A stretch of DNA of 64,000 bases from Gottfriedia endophytica. GTDB lineage: Bacteria > Bacillota > Bacilli > Bacillales > Bacillaceae_G. Shown here in pieces: positions 27,787 through 37,037 of the stretch. A program made the translations under genes and the position numbers. The DNA is taken from NCBI RefSeq assembly GCF_017814275.1, contig NZ_JAGIYQ010000003.1:1-64000 (forward strand), read 5' to 3'. The notes under the pieces were generated by a model. That model saw only the letters and a program-made list of their open reading frames with translations, did no database searches and was not told the origin of the DNA. Within the stretch, counting starts at the first letter, position 1; the number at the start of each line of letters is the position of its first letter.

Positions 27787-28791
27787 ATGATAAATATGAC
27801 ATCAACACATTTAGTTGGACGAAGCTTTTTAGCAGATAAAGACTTTTTACCAAGTGAGATTTTATATTTAATTGATTTAGCAGCCGAATTTAAAGACTTA
27901 AAAAGAAGAAATGTTTCTCACCGTTACTTAAGAGGAAAAAATATTGCATTATTATTTGAAAAACCATCTACTCGTACTAGATGTGCATTCACTGTTGCTT
28001 GTACAGATCTTGGCGCACACCCAGAGTACTTAGGTAAAAATGATATTCAGTTCGGTAAAAAAGAATCCGTCGAAGATACAGCGAAAGTATTAGGCCGGAT
28101 GTTTAATGGAATTGAATTTCGAGGATTTTCTCAAGAAATTGTTGAACAATTAGCTGAGCATTCAGGTGTTCCTGTATGGAATGGGTTAACAGATCTTTGG
28201 CATCCAACACAAATGCTTGCTGACTTCCTAACAATTAAGGAGAATTTTGGATACTTAGAAGGAATCAAACTTGTGTATGTTGGTGATGGTAGAAATAATG
28301 TTGCCAATAGTCTATTAGTTGGCGGAGCAAAAATGGGAATGGATGTCAGAATTTGTTCACCAAAAGAATTGTTCCCTCACGAGGAAATTGTCTTAATCGC
28401 AAACGAAATTTCTAAGGAAACAAATGCAAAAATTACAATTACAGAAAGTATAGATGAAGCAGTAAAAAATGCAGATGTCATTTATACAGATGTTTGGGTT
28501 TCTATGGGGGAAGAAGATCTGTTTGCAGAGCGCATTAGACTATTAAAACCATATCAAGTAAATATGGAAATGATTGAAAAAACAGAGAATGGTAATGTTA
28601 TTTTCTTACATTGCTTACCTGCCTTCCATGATTTAGATACAAAAGTAGGTAGAGAGATTTATGAGGAATTTGGTTTAGATGCAATGGAAGTTACTGATGA
28701 GGTGTTCCGAGGTATGCATTCAAAAGTGTTTGATCAAGCTGAAAATCGTATGCATACAATTAAGGCGGTCATGGCTGCAACATTGTGTTAA
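27787..28791 (+). CDS. arcB: Catabolic ornithine carbamoyltransferase
   Basis: A 334-residue enzyme that splits citrulline with phosphate to ornithine and carbamoyl phosphate. The carbamoyl-phosphate motif STRTR ([11 protein letters not shown]) and the ornithine motif HCLPAFHD are present. ATG codons at 27778, 27787 and 27796 are in frame; 27787 has the best spacing from AAAAGGG. Its place in the arc operon implies the catabolic role rather than arginine synthesis. Confidence 0.93.
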   Translation: MINMTSTHLVGRSFLADKDFLPSEILYLIDLAAEFKDLKRRNVSHRYLRGKNIALLFEKPSTRTRCAFTVACTDLGAHPEYLGKNDIQFGKKESVEDTAKVLGRMFNGIEFRGFSQEIVEQLAEHSGVPVWNGLTDLWHPTQMLADFLTIKENFGYLEGIKLVYVGDGRNNVANSLLVGGAKMGMDVRICSPKELFPHEEIVLIANEISKETNAKITITESIDEAVKNADVIYTDVWVSMGEEDLFAERIRLLKPYQVNMEMIEKTENGNVIFLHCLPAFHDLDTKVGREIYEEFGLDAMEVTDEVFRGMHSKVFDQAENRMHTIKAVMAATLC

Positions 28792-28805
28792 ATAAGTAAA
28801 CAAGT

Positions 28806-28828
28806 AAAGGAGGGGATGTCCCTCCTTT
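28806..28828 (+). promoter_or_regulatory. Intercistronic hairpin between arcB and arcD
   Basis: AAAGGAGGG and CCCTCCTTT form a perfect 9-bp stem with loop GATGT, so the good ribosome site and its ATG (28816) lie inside a hairpin. No U run follows, so it is probably not a full terminator. It may reduce translation or protect mRNA ends. Confidence 0.55.
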
Positions 28829-28860
28829 CCATTCTAAATCGCCAGATAGAGGTGGTCGAG

Positions 28861-30279
28861 TTGAAAGAGGAAAAGAAATTAGGTCTCTTTACATTAATTG
28901 CGATGGTAGTTGGATCGATGATTGGTGGAGGTGCATTTAACTTAGCAGGTGATATGGCTAGAAATGCTAGTGCAGGTGCAATCTTAATCGGTTGGATTAT
29001 TACCGCAATCGGTATTATTGCATTGGCTTTATCTTTCCAAAATTTAACGAGTAAACGTCCAGATCTAGAAGGAGGAGTTTATAGTTACGCAAGAGCGGGC
29101 TTTGGAAATTTTATGGGGTTTAATAGTGCATGGGGATATTGGTTAGCAGCTTGGCTTGGCAATGTTGCTTATGCGACTCTTCTATTTTCATCGTTAGGAT
29201 ATTTCTTTCCAATTTTTAAAGGTGGACAAAATATTGCATCAATCATTGGTGCCAGTATTCTACTTTGGTTAGTGCATGCGCTAATTTTAAGGGGGGTACA
29301 AGGTGCAACTCTTGTTAATTTAGTGACAACAATTGCAAAGTTAGTTCCAATCTTTGTTTTTATCGTTGTCGCAATTTTTGCTTTCAAATGGAAAACGTTT
29401 GTGCTTGATTTTTGGGGAACAAATGGTAGTGACTTTTCATGGAAAGTCATTGGTGGTCAAGTAAAAAATACTATGCTTGTAACAATTTGGATATTTACTG
29501 GAGTAGAAGGTGCGGTTGTTTTTTCAAGCCGAGCAAAAAATAAATCGGATGTTGGTAAAGCAACAATCATGGGGTTATTAGGAACATTAGTTATTTATGT
29601 ATTAATCTCATTTGCATCTATAGGAATTTTAGCGCGACCAGATGTAGCCAAATTGCCGAACCCAACTATGGCTTATGTACTTGAAGCGATCGTTGGTAAA
29701 TGGGGAGCAATCTTAATTAATGGAGGTCTAGTAATTTCTGTATTAGGAGCTTGGTTAGGATGGACATTATTAGCAGCTGAAATCCCATTTCTTGCAGCGA
29801 AAGATGGATTGTATCCAAAGATTTTTGCGAAAGAAAATAAACATAAAGCGCCAGTCATCTCATTATGGGTTACAAATAGTTTAGTTCAATTATTTTTAAT
29901 TACATTAGTCATTTCAGATGCAGCTTATACATTTGCATTTTCTTTAGCATCATCAGCAATATTAATTCCTTACTTGTTCTCAGCATTTTATCAGTTTAAA
30001 TATTCGTTACAAACGAAGGATAATGATCATAAAAAAATGGTTGCAATTGGTTTCATAGCCAGTATCTATGGTGTGTGGTTAGTTTATGCAGCGGGCTTAG
30101 ATTATTTACTGTTAACTTCCATACTCTATGCACCAGGGATTTATATTTATCGTAAGGTACAAAAAGAACACGCTGAAGGAACATTCCTTACGAAGAAAGA
30201 AATCTATATTGCGATTGGTATAGGAGCTGCAGCTATCTATGCACTTTATGCACTTATTTCAGGAAGCATTAAAATTTAA
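28861..30279 (+). CDS. arcD: Arginine/ornithine antiporter
   Basis: A 472-residue APC-superfamily transporter with about 12-13 membrane segments, exchanging arginine for ornithine. The first segment has GSMIGGGAFNL, the usual substrate-binding GxG region. The TTG at 28861 (MKEEKKLGLFTLI) fits family N-termini and has AGAGGTGG 5 nt upstream. The ATG at 28816 would add 15 residues but lies in a hairpin right against its ribosome site. Confidence 0.92.
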   Translation: MKEEKKLGLFTLIAMVVGSMIGGGAFNLAGDMARNASAGAILIGWIITAIGIIALALSFQNLTSKRPDLEGGVYSYARAGFGNFMGFNSAWGYWLAAWLGNVAYATLLFSSLGYFFPIFKGGQNIASIIGASILLWLVHALILRGVQGATLVNLVTTIAKLVPIFVFIVVAIFAFKWKTFVLDFWGTNGSDFSWKVIGGQVKNTMLVTIWIFTGVEGAVVFSSRAKNKSDVGKATIMGLLGTLVIYVLISFASIGILARPDVAKLPNPTMAYVLEAIVGKWGAILINGGLVISVLGAWLGWTLLAAEIPFLAAKDGLYPKIFAKENKHKAPVISLWVTNSLVQLFLITLVISDAAYTFAFSLASSAILIPYLFSAFYQFKYSLQTKDNDHKKMVAIGFIASIYGVWLVYAAGLDYLLLTSILYAPGIYIYRKVQKEHAEGTFLTKKEIYIAIGIGAAAIYALYALISGSIKI

Positions 30280-30303
30280 AGAATGAAATAGGAGAGAAGT
30301 AAA

Positions 30304-31245
30304 ATGGGAAATAGAATGGTTATTGCGTTAGGTGGAAATGCAATTCAATTAGGAAATGGTTCGACAGCAGCGGAACAACGTGAAGCTTGTTATCATACTG
30401 CAGAACAATTAGTTTCTATTATTCGTAATGGATATGAGATTGTCCTTGCACATGGTAACGGTCCCCAAGTAGGAAATATCATTTTACAAAATCAAATTTC
30501 TCAATGTGAAAAACTTCCCGCAATGCCGTTAGATACTTGTGGTGCAATGAGTCAAGGAATGATTGGATATTGGTTACAAAGTGCATTATATGAGGTATTT
30601 AAACAACAAGGTATTGAGAAAGAAACAGTTACAATCTTAACTCAAGTACAAGTAGATAAAGAGGATCAAGCATTTCAAAATCCTACAAAACCGATTGGAT
30701 CATTTTATACAAAAGAAGAAGCGGATAAATTACAAGAAGAAAAAGGCTATACAATGGTGGAAGATGCAGGTCGTGGGTTTAGGAGAGTTGTTGCTTCACC
30801 TAAACCAATTAATATAATAGAGAAAAACGTTATAAATTCCCTATTAAATCAACAAGTTGTAGTAGTCGCTACAGGTGGAGGTGGCATTCCTGTAACAATC
30901 TGTGGATCACATCTTGAAGGTGTAGAGGCAGTAATTGATAAAGATTTTGCTTCTGAAAAACTAGCAGAATTAGTTGATGCGGAGACTCTATTAATTTTAA
31001 CTGCGGTAGAAAAAGTAGCAATTAATTATGGGAAGGACAATGAACAGTGGTTAAGTGAGTTGTCAGTAGAAGAAGCTGAAGAATATATTAAAGAGAAGCA
31101 TTTTGCACCTGGTAGTATGTTACCAAAAATAGAAGCTGCCATTACTTTTGCTAAATCTAAACCAGGTCGAAAGGTTATTATCACATCTCTAGATAAGGCA
31201 AATGTTGCAGTTGAAGGAAGAACAGGAACTGTCATTAGTGCTTGA
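30304..31245 (+). CDS. arcC: Carbamate kinase
   Basis: A 313-residue amino-acid-kinase-fold enzyme making ATP from carbamoyl phosphate and ADP, the energy-yielding step of the pathway. MVIALGGNAIQ, AHGNGPQVG and ATGGGGIPV are the conserved glycine loops. AGGAGAG precedes the ATG, 24 nt after arcD. Confidence 0.96.
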   Translation: MGNRMVIALGGNAIQLGNGSTAAEQREACYHTAEQLVSIIRNGYEIVLAHGNGPQVGNIILQNQISQCEKLPAMPLDTCGAMSQGMIGYWLQSALYEVFKQQGIEKETVTILTQVQVDKEDQAFQNPTKPIGSFYTKEEADKLQEEKGYTMVEDAGRGFRRVVASPKPINIIEKNVINSLLNQQVVVVATGGGGIPVTICGSHLEGVEAVIDKDFASEKLAELVDAETLLILTAVEKVAINYGKDNEQWLSELSVEEAEEYIKEKHFAPGSMLPKIEAAITFAKSKPGRKVIITSLDKANVAVEGRTGTVISA

Positions 31246-31374
31246 AGTGATGTTTAATCTACTTGTTCATAATATAGACAAACCTTTCATCGTTCTAGAG
31301 TTTTTTTAAGATTTTTAAAATGGTAGAATTAGATTGAAAAATCTAAATAGTAGCTTTCGGTAAGGAGTTATACG

Positions 31375-32079
31375 ATGCTAAATACCATAAAAAAAGACTT
31401 AAAGGACTATGAATTACTTTCGATATTAGATAATACAGAACTAGAAGAGGTTATTAGTAATTTTCATCGGAAGCAATATAAAAAAGGACAAGTTCTATTT
31501 ATGGACGGTGATTCACGTAAAAGGATTTATTTTTTAGAAAAGGGTTACGTACGCATTGAGAAGAGTGATCTAAATGATTGTTATACGTACTATGATTATA
31601 TCAAGCCTTACTTAATGTTCCCATTTGCAGGTATATTTCAAGATGAATATTATCAATATACATGCGAAGCCGTAACAGATGCAACAGTCTTTTATATTAA
31701 TGTGGATGTTTTAGAAAAACTATTAAGTGATAACCCTAAAGCTATGGTTTATATAACAAAAAGTTTGACACGCCTTCTTAGATTACAAGAGTGTAGGGTT
31801 CAAAAATTATCAAATCAGATTGCGAGTGAAAGAGTCATTCAATCAGTCAAATACTTAGCTGAAAACCTAGGGTCCAAAAAAGGGAATGAAATTATTATTG
31901 ATTGTCCATTAACTGCAAAAGACATATCAAACTTCTCCAGTACGTCTCGTGAAACTGTTTCTCATGTGTTGAAGCAAATGAAAGAGGATAATATTATTCA
32001 AATGAAAAATAAAAAAACATATATTTATAACCAAAATTATTTTGGGGATATTCATTTGCATCATCATTTGGTTGATTAG
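31375..32079 (+). CDS. arcR: Crp/Fnr-family activator of the arc operon
   Basis: A 234-residue protein with an N-terminal cyclic-nucleotide-binding-like domain (residues about 25-130) and a C-terminal winged helix with the recognition segment FSSTSRETVSHVLKQM. There is no cysteine cluster of the Fnr type. Position after arcC and the Crp-type site before arcA match ArcR of B. licheniformis, which activates arc genes without oxygen. AAGGAG sets the ATG. A 7-bp palindrome (31329-31346) lies in its own leader. Confidence 0.9.
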   Translation: MLNTIKKDLKDYELLSILDNTELEEVISNFHRKQYKKGQVLFMDGDSRKRIYFLEKGYVRIEKSDLNDCYTYYDYIKPYLMFPFAGIFQDEYYQYTCEAVTDATVFYINVDVLEKLLSDNPKAMVYITKSLTRLLRLQECRVQKLSNQIASERVIQSVKYLAENLGSKKGNEIIIDCPLTAKDISNFSSTSRETVSHVLKQMKEDNIIQMKNKKTYIYNQNYFGDIHLHHHLVD

Positions 32080-32124
32080 AGTTTTCTAAGGAAAAAAATA
32101 TTTAGTTTAATTTCCAAGAAAGGA

Positions 32125-32170
32125 GCTATCTCAATGTTACTTTTGAGATAGCCCTGTTCTTTTTTATTTA
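32125..32170 (+). terminator. Terminator after arcR
   Basis: GCTATCTCAA (32125-32134) pairs with TTGAGATAGC (32143-32152), followed by CCTGTTCTTTTTT. Confidence 0.8.
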
Positions 32171-32230
32171 AATAGAGTCATGATGTTTGATACTAAATGT
32201 AATTCTAGTGATCTATAAGTTTGAATATCC

Positions 32231-32510
32231 GAGCTAAACAAATTTTCTCCACTTTTACTGTCCAACTACAGTACCTACCTCCTCGGCCATTTCACTAATA
32301 GCAAGTGAAGGGAAAAAGCACCCTTCCCATGGTATTTCCTCCAATGCCTTTCAGAGCTAAACAAGTCTTCTCCACTTTTCTTACTGTCCAGCTACAGTGC
32401 CTACCTCCTCGGCCATTTCACAAATAGCAAGTGAAGGGAAAAAGCACCCTTCACTTGCTATTTGCTCCAATGTCTGTCGGAGGTAAACAAGGCACTTTCG
32501 CATTTCTTAC
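32231..32510. repeat. Family B tandem repeat, about 2.3 units
   Basis: Units start with GAGCTAAACAA at 32231 and 32354 (123 bp apart) and a partial unit GAGGTAAACAA at 32480. Each holds CTCCTCGGCCATTTCAC and AGCAAGTGAAGGGAAAAAGC. In unit 2 a perfect 17-bp stem AAATAGCAAGTGAAGGG (32422-32438) with 32447-32463 can form. It lies directly after the gerP operon (minus strand) and may end or stabilise that mRNA. Confidence 0.8.
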
Positions 32511-32725
32511 AATGTAGCGATGTTGTCTTGATCTGCAACATCAGCGTCTAATGTATTTGTAGCACTAGCACCATTTATCGTTACAGGAAATAATCCGGTG
32601 TTGCTCCCTCCAGAACCGTTATAAGTTTTAGAAGCTGTTTTGGGTGAGATATTATTTAAATCTCCTGTTGCAATAATACTATTTTCATTAGCTGGTATAA
32701 AAATTGCTCCAACAAAAGTAGGCAT
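32507..32725 (-). CDS. gerPF: Spore germination protein GerPF
   Basis: A 72-residue protein like GerPF/GerPA: MPTFVGAIFIPANE at the N-terminus, then an SPKTASKTYNGSGGSNTG segment. Gerp proteins help nutrients cross the spore coat to the germinant receptors. AAAGGAGG sets ATG 32725. It is the last gene of the gerPABCDEF operon. Confidence 0.9.
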   Translation of the reverse strand: MPTFVGAIFIPANENSIIATGDLNNISPKTASKTYNGSGGSNTGLFPVTINGASATNTLDADVADQDNIATL

Positions 32726-32739
32726 ATCGTAACCTCCTT

Positions 32740-33159
32740 TCAAATGTAATCTAAAATAGAAGTATCAGGTTTTTCTTCCTGACTAAAATCACGAAAATGT
32801 TTGTTTCGAACGATATTCGACACACTGTTGATCGACCCAACCATAAGTACCCCTGAGTTTGAAATGGCAAGACCAGAAATAGAGTTTACAGATATTACTG
32901 GTTCCGGATTGTTAAAAGTTACTTGAATATTATCTGTTAAGTCTGGCATGGCTGGTACATGAGAGTAAAATGAAGCATATATTTTTTCAATATCTGATTG
33001 GACAAAGTCCGCAACATTTTTTTGATAAGCAAGAACTTTTGCATCAGCCGATAGTGAGAAAGCATCACCAATTTGAACAACACTACCAATAATAACAATC
33101 GTGAAATCAATACATTGCACAACCGATAAACGATTGAGATTTCTTAAACATGTGGCCAT
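32740..33159 (-). CDS. gerPE: Spore germination protein GerPE
   Basis: A 139-residue protein with the family segment IGSVVQIGDAFSLSADAKVLAYQ. It is the fifth gene of the operon; its ATG shares one base with the gerPD stop (TAATG), so translation is coupled. Position and sequence fit GerPE. Confidence 0.88.
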   Translation of the reverse strand: MATCLRNLNRLSVVQCIDFTIVIIGSVVQIGDAFSLSADAKVLAYQKNVADFVQSDIEKIYASFYSHVPAMPDLTDNIQVTFNNPEPVISVNSISGLAISNSGVLMVGSINSVSNIVRNKHFRDFSQEEKPDTSILDYI

Positions 33160-33335
33160 TATATTACTGCTAATGGAACAAATGGACCAGCGATTAACGC
33201 TTCAGGTGGCGTATCAAATTCTGAAGAAAGCAAGATGTTACATGCATCTCCAATTAAGACTAAAGAGGATGATGTAACACTCAATAAATGGATATCGTTG
33301 ACACATAGCTGATGATTTGTAACGTTAAATTTCAT
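33159..33335 (-). CDS. gerPD: Spore germination protein GerPD
   Basis: A 58-residue protein, MKFNVTNHQLCVNDIHLLSV..., with SSSLVLIGDACNILLSSEF and DTPPEALIAGPFVPLA. The length and the DTPPE-GPF tail match B. subtilis GerPD (58 aa). Its ATG overlaps the gerPC stop by one base (TAATG) and its stop overlaps gerPE the same way. AAAGGGGAAC lies upstream. Confidence 0.92.
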   Translation of the reverse strand: MKFNVTNHQLCVNDIHLLSVTSSSLVLIGDACNILLSSEFDTPPEALIAGPFVPLAVI

Positions 33336-33946
33336 TAGTTGTTCCCCTTTCTAATGTTTTCCGGTAAATTGTGAAGAAAAGCAACAAATGCTTGATTAAT
33401 ATCTTGAAGCATTTTTTGAATGATTTCTTCTTTAAACAGTGAAGGATTGACAGAGAAGTCAGGGTGGTCTTCAAATTGACTAATATAGTAAGGGATTCTT
33501 GTTTCCATTTGATTTCGAATGTCATCAATCATCATTTGTCTATAATAGTCATCCACATGGCTTCTAGTTGATTCTTCAATACCCCTAATTTGTGACCATG
33601 CATCTTCTTTTAAATGCTTCTGAATTCGATCTGTAATGTACTGTCTTAACTCATCAAATTGAGGTTGCTTCTGGACTAGAATTGATTGATTTTCTACTGT
33701 GAAATCATCAATTGAAGGAGCTTGTAAAGGATTTAATCCAATATTTAACGTACCTTCCAGGCGTTCAACCTTCAATTGATCGAATTTATATTCAACTTTT
33801 TCGAAGACAGTTTGAGGGCGTTTTTTTAATTCAGATACTTCTTTTTCTAATTGCACTATTCGTTCTTGTAAAGCAGTAAGTAAAATAGACTGCTCTTGAG
33901 CAAGTTGTTGAAGATAATAAATTTGTGATGAAATTGTAGGGTCCAT
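33335..33946 (-). CDS. gerPC: Spore germination protein GerPC
   Basis: A 203-residue protein, the only large GerP member. Residues 5-42 (LQQLAQEQSILLTALQERIV and on) form a likely coiled coil, followed by a longer helical region. AGGAGG sets the ATG. It lies third in the operon, as in B. subtilis and B. cereus. Confidence 0.9.
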   Translation of the reverse strand: MDPTISSQIYYLQQLAQEQSILLTALQERIVQLEKEVSELKKRPQTVFEKVEYKFDQLKVERLEGTLNIGLNPLQAPSIDDFTVENQSILVQKQPQFDELRQYITDRIQKHLKEDAWSQIRGIEESTRSHVDDYYRQMMIDDIRNQMETRIPYYISQFEDHPDFSVNPSLFKEEIIQKMLQDINQAFVAFLHNLPENIRKGNN

Positions 33947-33980
33947 ATTTAAACCTCCTAAGAAGTGAGGGTATCTCTAT

Positions 33981-34184
33981 TTAGTCCTCACTAGTTTCAG
34001 GCGTTGAAATCTCTTGACCTGCTTCTATGATAGGTGGAGCGGGCTCTGTAAAGCCACCAGTGTTTTTAGTCAAGGATTGAGCTTTTATACTTCCAGCACT
34101 TCCGATTTGGAAAACAGATGAATTTGTTAAGTTCCCTAATTTTAATTGTTGAATCGTAATATTTTGGTGTATATAAATATTCAA
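33981..34184 (-). CDS. gerPB: Spore germination protein GerPB
   Basis: A 67-residue protein from TTG 34184: MNIYIHQNITIQQLKL, then SSVFQIGSAGSIKAQS and a proline-rich tail. This matches GerPB (IQIGSAGSIK motif). AGAAGG lies about 8 nt upstream; the ATG at 34208 has no site. Second gene of the operon. Confidence 0.88.
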   Translation of the reverse strand: MNIYIHQNITIQQLKLGNLTNSSVFQIGSAGSIKAQSLTKNTGGFTEPAPPIIEAGQEISTPETSED

Positions 34185-34260
34185 GATGATCGCCTTCTTT
34201 CTTTGCAAGCGTCACGAATAAATCTAAGTTAATTTAGAATAGCTTTTCTTTCTGTTATAT

Positions 34261-34482
34261 TCAAAACGTTCCAGCAATATTTTGATCGAATTGATCAGAA
34301 TCATTTACATTGGAAATACTTTTATTATTATAGACTGTTAATCCGTTACCGGTGTTGAAAGAACCAGCACCCGCAAAAGTCTTGGCTTCACTTCGTGGTG
34401 CAATTGTATAAGTATCCCCAATATTAATAACACTCCCAGTACCAACACTTACGATATTAATGAATCCAACACTTGCAGGCAT
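34261..34482 (-). CDS. gerPA: Spore germination protein GerPA
   Basis: A 73-residue protein, MPASVGFINIVSVGTGSV, then INIGDTYTIAPRSEAKTF, matching GerPA and similar to GerPF here, as expected for this pair. AAAGGATG sets ATG 34482. It is the first gene, with a sigma-K-type promoter just upstream. Confidence 0.9.
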   Translation of the reverse strand: MPASVGFINIVSVGTGSVINIGDTYTIAPRSEAKTFAGAGSFNTGNGLTVYNNKSISNVNDSDQFDQNIAGTF

Positions 34483-34511
34483 TTTAAACATCCTTTTTTT
34501 TTGATGATACT

Positions 34512-34540
34512 TAATATATGCCTATTCGCCCTATTTGGTG
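34512..34540 (-). promoter_or_regulatory. Sigma-K promoter of the gerP operon
   Basis: On the minus strand CACC (34540-34537) is followed after 16 nt by CATATATTA (34520-34512). This fits the sigma-K consensus mACm-N16-CATAnnnTA exactly. gerP operons are known to be made in the mother cell under sigma-K. Confidence 0.8.
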
Positions 34541-34580
34541 CTTTACAACAGAAGTAGCATATTATTTAGAATGAAAAAAA

Positions 34581-34623
34581 CAGGTGGACAAATTAGTCAA
34601 TCTCGACTACTTTTGTTCACCTG
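34581..34623 (-). terminator. Terminator after yisI
   Basis: CAGGTGGACAAA (34581-34592) pairs with TTTGTTCACCTG (34612-34623), with TAGTC/GACTA paired inside. On the minus strand TGTTTTTTT follows. The yisI stop codon lies inside the stem. Confidence 0.75.
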
Positions 34624-34784
34624 AGAGCACGTTCATTTATTTGTTTAGAAGATGATAATAGAATCATATTGATGAGCTTGTCCAATTCTTGGCTACATAG
34701 AATTGTCTTTTTATCTGTAAATCCATATCGGCTTGCATAATATACCATAAGGGCACGTTTTTTTTCTATTACAAGTAATAACAA
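34617..34784 (-). CDS. yisI: Spo0E-like aspartyl-phosphate phosphatase YisI
   Basis: A 55-residue protein, MLLLVIEKKRALMVYYASR, then YGFTDKKTILCSQELDKLI. IEKKR, the GFTD turn and the SQELD motif are typical of the Spo0E family, which removes phosphate from Spo0A and delays sporulation. In B. subtilis yisI lies next to gerPA, exactly as here. The start is uncertain: TTG 34784 has GGTGA 5 nt upstream; GTG 34793 and TTG 34796 are also in frame without a site. Confidence 0.85.
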   Translation of the reverse strand: MLLLVIEKKRALMVYYASRYGFTDKKTILCSQELDKLINMILLSSSKQINERALR

Positions 34785-35017
34785 AATAGTCACCAACTTT
34801 GTTCAGAAATAGGAGAATATGTCTACGTGTCTCGATGTATGTATTGTTATTATACAAAATCATTTGTAAATGAGAAGGCTTTCGCTAAAAGAAGTGTTGA
34901 AGTTACAAAATATTACAAAGTTTTTAATTTTGTAACAACCTTTACATTGTAATAAAATAAATAGGTTTTAAGTCATATAGTTTTGAAATGAGTACCAACC
35001 TTTTTACTTAAAAAAAA

Positions 35018-35232
35018 GTTGCTTTCGTATACATTGTTACTATTTTAGAATACGATAGTTGATTACAACTCCAGGATGCTTCCTTTCCGCGTGGCGTGAG
35101 GTAGCCTCCTCGGCAAGCCTACTGGGTTAAGTCTTCCCGCTATACCCCAGGAGTCTCGCACCTTCCGCCCGAATCAACTTCTGTCTTTAAAGTTACAAAT
35201 CTCGGGTAGCAACAATCTTTTAGAAAAGTGCC
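35018..35232 (-). repeat. Family A MITE-like repeat, copy 6
   Basis: A minus-strand copy: GCTTTCGTATACATTG at the left, GTTGATTACAACTCCAGG, then GAATCAACTTCTGTC and GCAACAATCTTTTAGAAAAG at the right. The central block is diverged (CTGGGTTAAGTCTTCCCGC). Before it, GTTACAAAAT / ATTTTGTAAC (34902-34936) is a 10-bp palindrome of unknown role; 34800-35017 holds no gene. Confidence 0.82.
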
Positions 35233-35237
35233 TAATT

Positions 35238-35280
35238 AAAAAAAGATTAGATCCTACCAAAAGAGGGAGAATCTAATCGC
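35238..35280 (-). terminator. Terminator after rocD
   Basis: GATTAGAT (35245-35252) pairs with ATCTAATC (35271-35278); the minus strand then has seven T. Confidence 0.8.
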
Positions 35281-35288
35281 TCATTTAA

Positions 35289-36479
35289 TTAAAATACAGA
35301 TTTGATTTTTTCGATTGCAAGATCTAAATCTTCTTTTGAAATGATTAGAGGTGGTGCAATGCGAATGACATAATCATGTGTCTCTTTACAAAGAACACCT
35401 AATTCTTTTAGTTTTTCGCAATATGAGCGTGCATGCTCTGATAACTCGATTCCAACAAATAATCCACGACCACGGATTTCTTTAACCACTGGAAGAGATA
35501 GAAGTGTTGATAATTCATTCATTAAATAATTTCCAAGTTCATTTGAACGATTGACTAAGCCTTCATCTTCTAAAACATCTAAAGATGCGATAGAAACTGC
35601 ACATGCTAATGGATTTCCACCAAATGTAGAACCATGAGAACCTGGCTCGAATACTTCTAATATTTCACGGTTTGCAGCAACACATGAAATAGGGAATACC
35701 CCACCGCCAAGTGCTTTTCCTAGAATATACATATCAGGAATCACTTCTTCCCAATCACAAGCAAATAATTTCCCAGTTCTACCTAAACCAGTTTGGATTT
35801 CATCTGCAATAAATAGAACATTTTCTTTCTTACAAAGCTCAGAAGCAGCTTTTAGAAAACCTTCTTTAGGGATGATAATTCCTGCTTCTCCTTGAATTGG
35901 TTCAAGTAAAAATGCAGCAGTATTAGGTGTAATAGCAGCTTTAAGTGCTTCAAAATCACCATATGGTATAATTTTTATATTTGATAATAATGGTCCGAAA
36001 CCACGTTTATACTCATCAGTTGAAGATAATGAAATTGCTCCAAGTGTACGACCGTGGAAATTATTTTCACAAACAATAATTTCTGCACAATTGTCTTCTA
36101 CTTTTTTCACATCATAAGCCCATCTTCTAGCAGTTTTTAAAGCAGTTTCAACGGCTTCAGCACCACTATTCATTGGAAGAATCATTTCTTTATTTGTTAA
36201 TTTAGCAACCTTTTCGTACCAAGGTCCTAAGTTATCACTATGGAAAGCACGAGAAGTTAATGTAACTTTATCAGCTTGTTCTTTAAGAGCAGAAATAATT
36301 TTTGGATGACGATGCCCTTGATTTACAGCTGAGTAAGCGCTTAATAAATCTAAGTAACGATTTCCTTCTGGATCTTCTACCCAAGCTCCTTCTGCTTTCG
36401 TAATTACGATTGGTAGTGGATGATAGTTTTTTGCACCAAACGCTTCTGTTTGTTCGATGATTGATTTAGTTTGTAGCAT
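35289..36479 (-). CDS. rocD: Ornithine aminotransferase
   Basis: A 396-residue class III, PLP-dependent aminotransferase converting ornithine and 2-oxoglutarate to glutamate semialdehyde. PLP motifs are present: [44 protein letters not shown] and [13 protein letters not shown] with the Schiff-base lysine. The start ATG 36479 follows GGGGGA; the frame runs further upstream without a site. It stands alone, divergent from yisL. With the arc genes it offers a second route for ornithine. Confidence 0.93.
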   Translation of the reverse strand: MLQTKSIIEQTEAFGAKNYHPLPIVITKAEGAWVEDPEGNRYLDLLSAYSAVNQGHRHPKIISALKEQADKVTLTSRAFHSDNLGPWYEKVAKLTNKEMILPMNSGAEAVETALKTARRWAYDVKKVEDNCAEIIVCENNFHGRTLGAISLSSTDEYKRGFGPLLSNIKIIPYGDFEALKAAITPNTAAFLLEPIQGEAGIIIPKEGFLKAASELCKKENVLFIADEIQTGLGRTGKLFACDWEEVIPDMYILGKALGGGVFPISCVAANREILEVFEPGSHGSTFGGNPLACAVSIASLDVLEDEGLVNRSNELGNYLMNELSTLLSLPVVKEIRGRGLFVGIELSEHARSYCEKLKELGVLCKETHDYVIRIAPPLIISKEDLDLAIEKIKSVF

Positions 36480-36607
36480 GAGTAATTTCCCCCTTTTTGA
36501 TCTCACTGAATATTGTAACATTTTAAATGGAATAAGCATATTTTTATGAGGATTGTAAAAATTTATGGTATGATATGATTGACTAAATATGATTTAGGAG
36601 GAAAAAG

Positions 36608-36994
36608 ATGGTTAATACAGTGCTTCATTTACATATTGCAAGCTGGATTATTGGTGTTTTATTAGCGTTGTTTGTTGGACACGGATATAGTAGAGGAAAG
36701 AATGTAAAAGTACCACATATGATTTTACGTTTAATTTATTTTGCTATTCTTGGAACGGGTTTATATGTTTTTATCGAAATTCCAAAGGCAAATATGCCAA
36801 CTAATTTGATGATGTTATATAATATCAAAATGACTGCTGGTATCATTATGCTTGGGATTTTTGAATTTTTTACAATTTCATCAAAAAAAGGCCGCAAAAT
36901 GTTAGTTCCTGCAGTAATTTTTGGACTATTATTTTTAACGCTTCTATATTTAGGATTCCGTTTACCAATGGGTATCCAACTTTTTGGAAAATAA
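36608..36994 (+). CDS. yisL: YisL family (UPF0344) membrane protein
   Basis: A 128-residue membrane protein with four hydrophobic segments. HLHIASWIIGVLLALF, PHMILRLIYFAIL and the end LGFRLPMG match B. subtilis YisL. Function unknown. AGGAGG sets the ATG. In B. subtilis it is near yisN and asnO, as here. Confidence 0.87.
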   Translation: MVNTVLHLHIASWIIGVLLALFVGHGYSRGKNVKVPHMILRLIYFAILGTGLYVFIEIPKANMPTNLMMLYNIKMTAGIIMLGIFEFFTISSKKGRKMLVPAVIFGLLFLTLLYLGFRLPMGIQLFGK

Positions 36995-36996
36995 TA

Positions 36997-37037
36997 AAAA
37001 ATAAACCAGCCTACTAAATAGGTTGGTTTATTTTTTT
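36997..37037. terminator. Bidirectional terminator between yisL and yisN
   Basis: AAATAAACCAGCCTA pairs with TAGGTTGGTTTATTT (one G-T pair); A and T runs flank both sides. It overlaps the last bases of yisN. Confidence 0.8.

Noticed and set aside
32231-32510. Possible CRISPR array
   Set aside because: There are only two full units of 123 bp, nearly identical throughout, with no short repeat/spacer pattern and no cas genes.
36553-36579. yisL promoter TTGTAA...TATGAT
   Set aside because: The spacing is 10 or 15 nt, too short to claim.
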